A stretch of 64,000 nt of DNA, taken from positions 26,310,527 through 26,374,526 of the forward strand of contig OX485808.1 in NCBI GenBank assembly GCA_950295325.1, written 5' to 3'. The translations under genes and the position numbers were made by a program. Below, piece after piece: positions 60,750 through 64,000 of the stretch. Position 1 is the stretch's first letter, and the number at the start of each line of letters is the position of its first letter. Source of the stretch: Polytrichum commune (Eukaryota; Streptophyta; Polytrichopsida; Polytrichales; Polytrichaceae). Below the pieces are notes generated by a model, which worked only from the letters and a program-made list of their open reading frames with translations, searched no databases and had not been told where the DNA came from.

Positions 60750-61381
60750 CTATAATTGAAATGCTTTTATCCGCATCTGCCGTGGACTAGCGTTTCTGAT
60801 ATTGGTGTCCTTGTGTAGAGTGTAAGCTTCGTCGTTAGGATGGACAAGCTTGCTAATAAATAACTCAGCTCTCTCTTTTTCCTTCGACGATGTAAGTAGG
60901 GAGGATGCTGTTTCAATAAGCTTACGTTGTTGACCATGTAGTATTAATTTTCGGAATTTCTCGAAGATCGGTGCTGGAGTGCGGGTTGAACTTTGAAGCA
61001 TGACGCAATAGTTGCGGAAGCTTCGGTGGACTGGGCTACTACTGCACAGTGACAGTACTCCACGTTTCTTGGCCATTTCTCGCACTTGTTTTGGGGGATG
61101 AATTAAAGATGCCACCCTGCATCCATCACCTAAGAGCCTGGCTACTTTCTTGGCCACGAGAAGCGGCTCCAACAGTGCATACTCACTTTTTACCCCAGAA
61201 CCCGTTGAGTGAGACGAAGGGACACATCTTTATCTATAATTAACCTAATCCCAGTCGTATAGGTACATGCCATTTGCAAGCGATCAAAGACTGCTTGATC
61301 AATGACGAAGCTTAAAACTTTCCGGCGGTATTGCCAAGTTTCATCAGTGTCTGAAAGAGTTTCTGTAGAGGATGAATGCAC
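60750..61381 (-). pseudogene. Unrecognised minus-strand coding-like frames, possibly one broken gene
   Basis: Two consecutive minus-strand frames: 61381-61190 (preceded by an acceptor-like TTGACAG, and including FDRLQMACTYTTGIRLIIDK) and ~61220-60750 (including YALLEPLLVAKKVARLLGDG). They overlap in different frames near 61190-61220. Amino-acid composition looks protein-like, with no low complexity. Neither has an ATG at its proper start. I do not recognise the family. They may be exons of a gene whose other parts I cannot see, or a frameshifted relic. Confidence 0.3.
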
Positions 61382-61694
61382 CTGTCAATTTGGCTACAGT
61401 AATTAAAAAGTCTTCAAGTCTACCTACTGATGAGGATGCAGCAGTAATAAGCTACCTAGATGTGGTAGCTTCTACGTCGGACGAGAAATTGCACATGTCT
61501 GCAAATTACAATAATATCTCAGCCTGCTGTTGCAGCTGGTATCATATAAATTACTTGCGAACTTACTCCATCCGCAACTTATGAAACGTAAGTAAATCCG
61601 TTTCAAGCTTGCTTGAATTCTTGACTCTTGATTCCTCCGAACTAGGAATCTATCTGTAACAGGATAAGTACCTCGTACTATAAAGCGGCTATAG

Positions 61695-61851
61695 AGCAGC
61701 TGCACAGAGGCTCGGTGGTCTGGTGGAAACAAATTTCCCTGTTCGGAGAATGTTTTTCGAAAATCCGATATTCCTGGTAATTTTGTAAATGCAAGTGGTC
61801 AACGAAGAAATTACAAGCGCGTGCCGTTGGAGACGGAGAGGCGTAACCTAG
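61695..61851 (+). other. Candidate plus-strand exon
   Basis: An open frame between an acceptor-like CTATAG and a strong donor, CTAG/GTAAGCTT. It encodes ~52 residues including FPCSENVFRKSDIPGNFVNA. It has no recognised domain and no linked exons. Confidence 0.2.
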
Positions 61852-62268
61852 GTAAGCTTCGCCAGGGCGGGATTGAAGGGCAGATGAAACCACACATGAT
61901 GACGGACGCGAAAGAGGGCGACAAACCGTGTGCAAGTGGGACGGTCGTTCTTGTCCTCTGTCCTTTGACTAATTGTTCTTGTCCTCTGAACTGTGAACCC
62001 TCATCAGGGTCCCCCCTTCTAAAGTACTTCTTGTTGTTGAAGGCCTTTTGTTTTCAACTCTATTGAAGCTCTCAACCTCTCCTTGCTCTTGGTGCTTAAA
62101 GGTAGCTATTCTTTTCGGAAGCTATTCTTGTATCGGGGTGAGAGCTTGAGAAGACTTCTTTACTGCCTAAGCAACGCACGTGAGTCAGTTGTTGGCAAGT
62201 CTGCAGGCGCAACAATATTTTTTCAGGTGAGCTATCTTTCGTTCGCGACTAATTCCTGTACGAGACAT

Positions 62269-62308
62269 CTATCTATCCATCTATCTATCTATCTATCTAT
62301 CTATCTAG
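62269..62308 (+). repeat. (ATCT)n microsatellite
   Basis: About ten ATCT tetranucleotides with one variant (ATCC). Confidence 0.9.
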
Positions 62309-63618
62309 GCATTTAAGAAAATTTGTACTTGAGACTCGTTGTCTTCTCTCCCAGTCTGTCCTGCTTCCAGTCGTTGTTCTGTTGTTCTTGTAACACAGCG
62401 GCTGGTCCTCCTGCATACAAATAGGGTGGGAGTCGACACTGAGGTGGTGATTAGGGTATTTTAAAGATTGGAATTTAGTATCCATCTAATATCAGAGAGG
62501 GGATTTTTGGCTCTCTGAGCCTTGGAATCTGCTGCTGAAGTCGTTGCCATCTGCATTTTGGGATGTACAGGCGGAAAGGGTGTGCACTTTGCCTTCTCGT
62601 GTTACTTGCTAGTCAAGCATCAAGTTCTCATCTTTGTTTCATCTGTCCCACACCTTTTAAAAACTCTCTCTTAGGTTATGATCGTTTGTGTTAGCATTTT
62701 GTCGGCTCATCAAGCAATTCTTACAGAGAATATAGATATGATCTAGAAGTTGCAACGCGTTCTAAGCCATCCCTGTCGAATTTGAAGCTGAGGATTAGAC
62801 AGTGTGACTGATGTGGGACAGAAAGAGATTTTAAAAACCGAAAAAGTGGTGGGCAAAGTCTCTGATGATACTTCTTGCGAAACGAGAAATTGACAAGATT
62901 TAATAACCAACGCGAATTGAACCTGTTGGGATTATTATGCTCTCTGCTGTGTCATCGTGCCCGTATTTGGTTGAAAGATATTATCTATCCATAGGCAACC
63001 TTAGTCATGTCAATCTCAACGCTGTAGCTGTTCGAGGATTCTTCAGGATCTTTAGCCGCACACTTTGCAGTTAAATTAGGTCATTTGAATTTGAGTAGGT
63101 CAAGAGAGACGGGATTGCGCTTGCTCTGATAACTTTACTTTGTTTTCCTGGTCTGCCTCTTGCGGGAAGAGGGTTTCGACATCCTTGTGGTTGGCCATGG
63201 ACAATAAGTTCCGGAACGACGTCAAGTAGCTAGTACCGACAAGTTGACTTTCTCTGTGTCGAGAAGCTGAACTGCACATATCAAACAAGGGGAATTGCCT
63301 AAGCACACATCAATAGGAGTGAGGGAACTTTGTCATAGGTCCTGCGGTGGTACATAAAACAAGCTAGGTATTGCAGAGGAAGTAAAGTGTGGAGAGAATA
63401 GGGTTTGGGCGACATTGCTGTGTCATAAGAATTTCTCATACTAACCCGTGCGTTATCATGATCTTCTTTGTAATGAGGTTGGAATCTTGCAGCATGGTTA
63501 AAGCTGTATCGCAGCAGATCGGATACTAAATCAAGTTGTATTTCGGTTGTGTAACGGATGCAGATTCATCAGGGCACCAATTCCCATTGTTAGCAGTGGA
63601 TTTATACGGGAGCGTATT

Positions 63619-64000
63619 ATGGCGACCCCTTACCACAGAGGCCAAGTGGCCCTACTGGAGGCTTTGGAGAAAGCGGAGACAGAAGCAGAAAAAACCAAGG
63701 TCTTGGACATTCGTCGTGCATTGAAAATCGCTGTAGAAGAATGTCAGTTCCCAGAACTTGGAGTTGTATGGCAAGATACCCTGGAGCCAGACCACAATGG
63801 GATCCAGCTATGTGAGGATGATGACTGCGTTGACCCACAAGCAATCGGTCATGCCTTAGTGCAAGCCTCCTTTACGGGACGACTTCACTGTGTAAGAGCC
63901 CTTCATGGGTTACAAGCCAAGAAACACAGTGGCAGTTTCTTAACTGGCCGCTTCCGCGCATATGCATTTCTGAAGGCTGTGGAAGGAAACCATGTTGAAG
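63619..64000 (+). CDS. Unknown protein with ankyrin-like helix spacing, cut by the window edge
   Basis: The frame starts at ATG 63619 (MATPYHRGQVALLEALEKAE) and stays open for 127 codons to the right edge. The same frame is open back to a stop at 63499, so an upstream exon is possible. The first part is a charged predicted helix. Two later segments, AIGHALVQASFTGRLHCVRA and YAFLKAVEGNHVE, have the A-x6-G and helix-turn-helix spacing of ankyrin repeats. I do not recognise a specific family. Base composition is richer in GC than most of the window, as for a real coding exon. Confidence 0.5.
   Translation, partial: MATPYHRGQVALLEALEKAETEAEKTKVLDIRRALKIAVEECQFPELGVVWQDTLEPDHNGIQLCEDDDCVDPQAIGHALVQASFTGRLHCVRALHGLQAKKHSGSFLTGRFRAYAFLKAVEGNHVE

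Larger units (their letters stand above)
59409..63501. other. Less AT-rich region, gene content unresolved
   Basis: The base composition shifts toward higher GC after about 59.8 kb. Several short frames on both strands could be exons or relics (two are entered separately). A (ATCT)n run lies at 62269-62308. I could not assemble a convincing gene. Confidence 0.4.

Overview
This is nuclear DNA from a land plant with a large, repeat-rich genome. The evidence is spliced plant-type genes (AP2/ERF, a JAGGED-type single C2H2 finger with QALGGH, a plastid-type leader protein), a plant-type U6 snRNA gene, and long AT-rich gene-poor stretches filled with degenerate transposons. I cannot name the species. 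A non-seed plant (fern, lycophyte or bryophyte) fits the gene style, but this is inference.

Layout. 1-13.3 kb is mostly decayed repeats: a LINE zinc-finger fragment, two PIF/Harbinger-like MITEs with TAA target duplications plus an inverted fragment, a 72-bp LINE tail with a perfect 15-bp target duplication, and a three-copy tandem repeat. 13.3-14.5 kb (+) is an intact intronless AP2/ERF (DREB-type) transcription factor. 17.5-22.2 kb (-) is a seven-exon gene for a probable plastid protein of unknown function. I assembled it from the sequence: all introns are phase 0, and intron 1 carries an eleven-unit, ~135-bp tandem array. 22.6-24.6 kb (-) is a LINE relic with YMDD and the zinc-finger region. 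27.19-27.29 kb (-) is a U6 snRNA gene with an upstream TATA and USE-like element. 27.9-33.6 kb (+) is a ten-exon pfkB-type (MAK32-like) carbohydrate kinase gene with a GC-AG intron, and MITEs sit in two of its introns.

33.6-43 kb is gene-poor, with several local tandem repeats and dispersed repeat families. 43.1-45.3 kb (+) holds three exons of a JAGGED/NUBBIN-like C2H2 gene. Its first exon was not found. Its terminal module is followed by diverged tandem copies with their own splice sites. 46-52.7 kb is intergenic, with a palindromic miniature element, a piggyBac-like cysteine-rich relic and a Mutator-like MITE. 52711-55970 is a whole hAT element with 8-bp target duplication and terminal inverted repeats; its transposase has three in-frame stops and a frameshift. 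58763-59408 is a second Mutator-like MITE with a 9-bp target duplication and the same TAGTTAACTATAGT motif array as the first. A tRNA-like Pol III unit lies inside it. An unrecognised reading frame with ankyrin-like spacing runs off the right edge.

The genes are unrelated to one another and form no operon or pathway. The strongest coherent story is mobile elements building gene structure: MITEs and dispersed repeats occupy introns of three of the four protein genes, and local duplication reshaped the end of the C2H2 gene.
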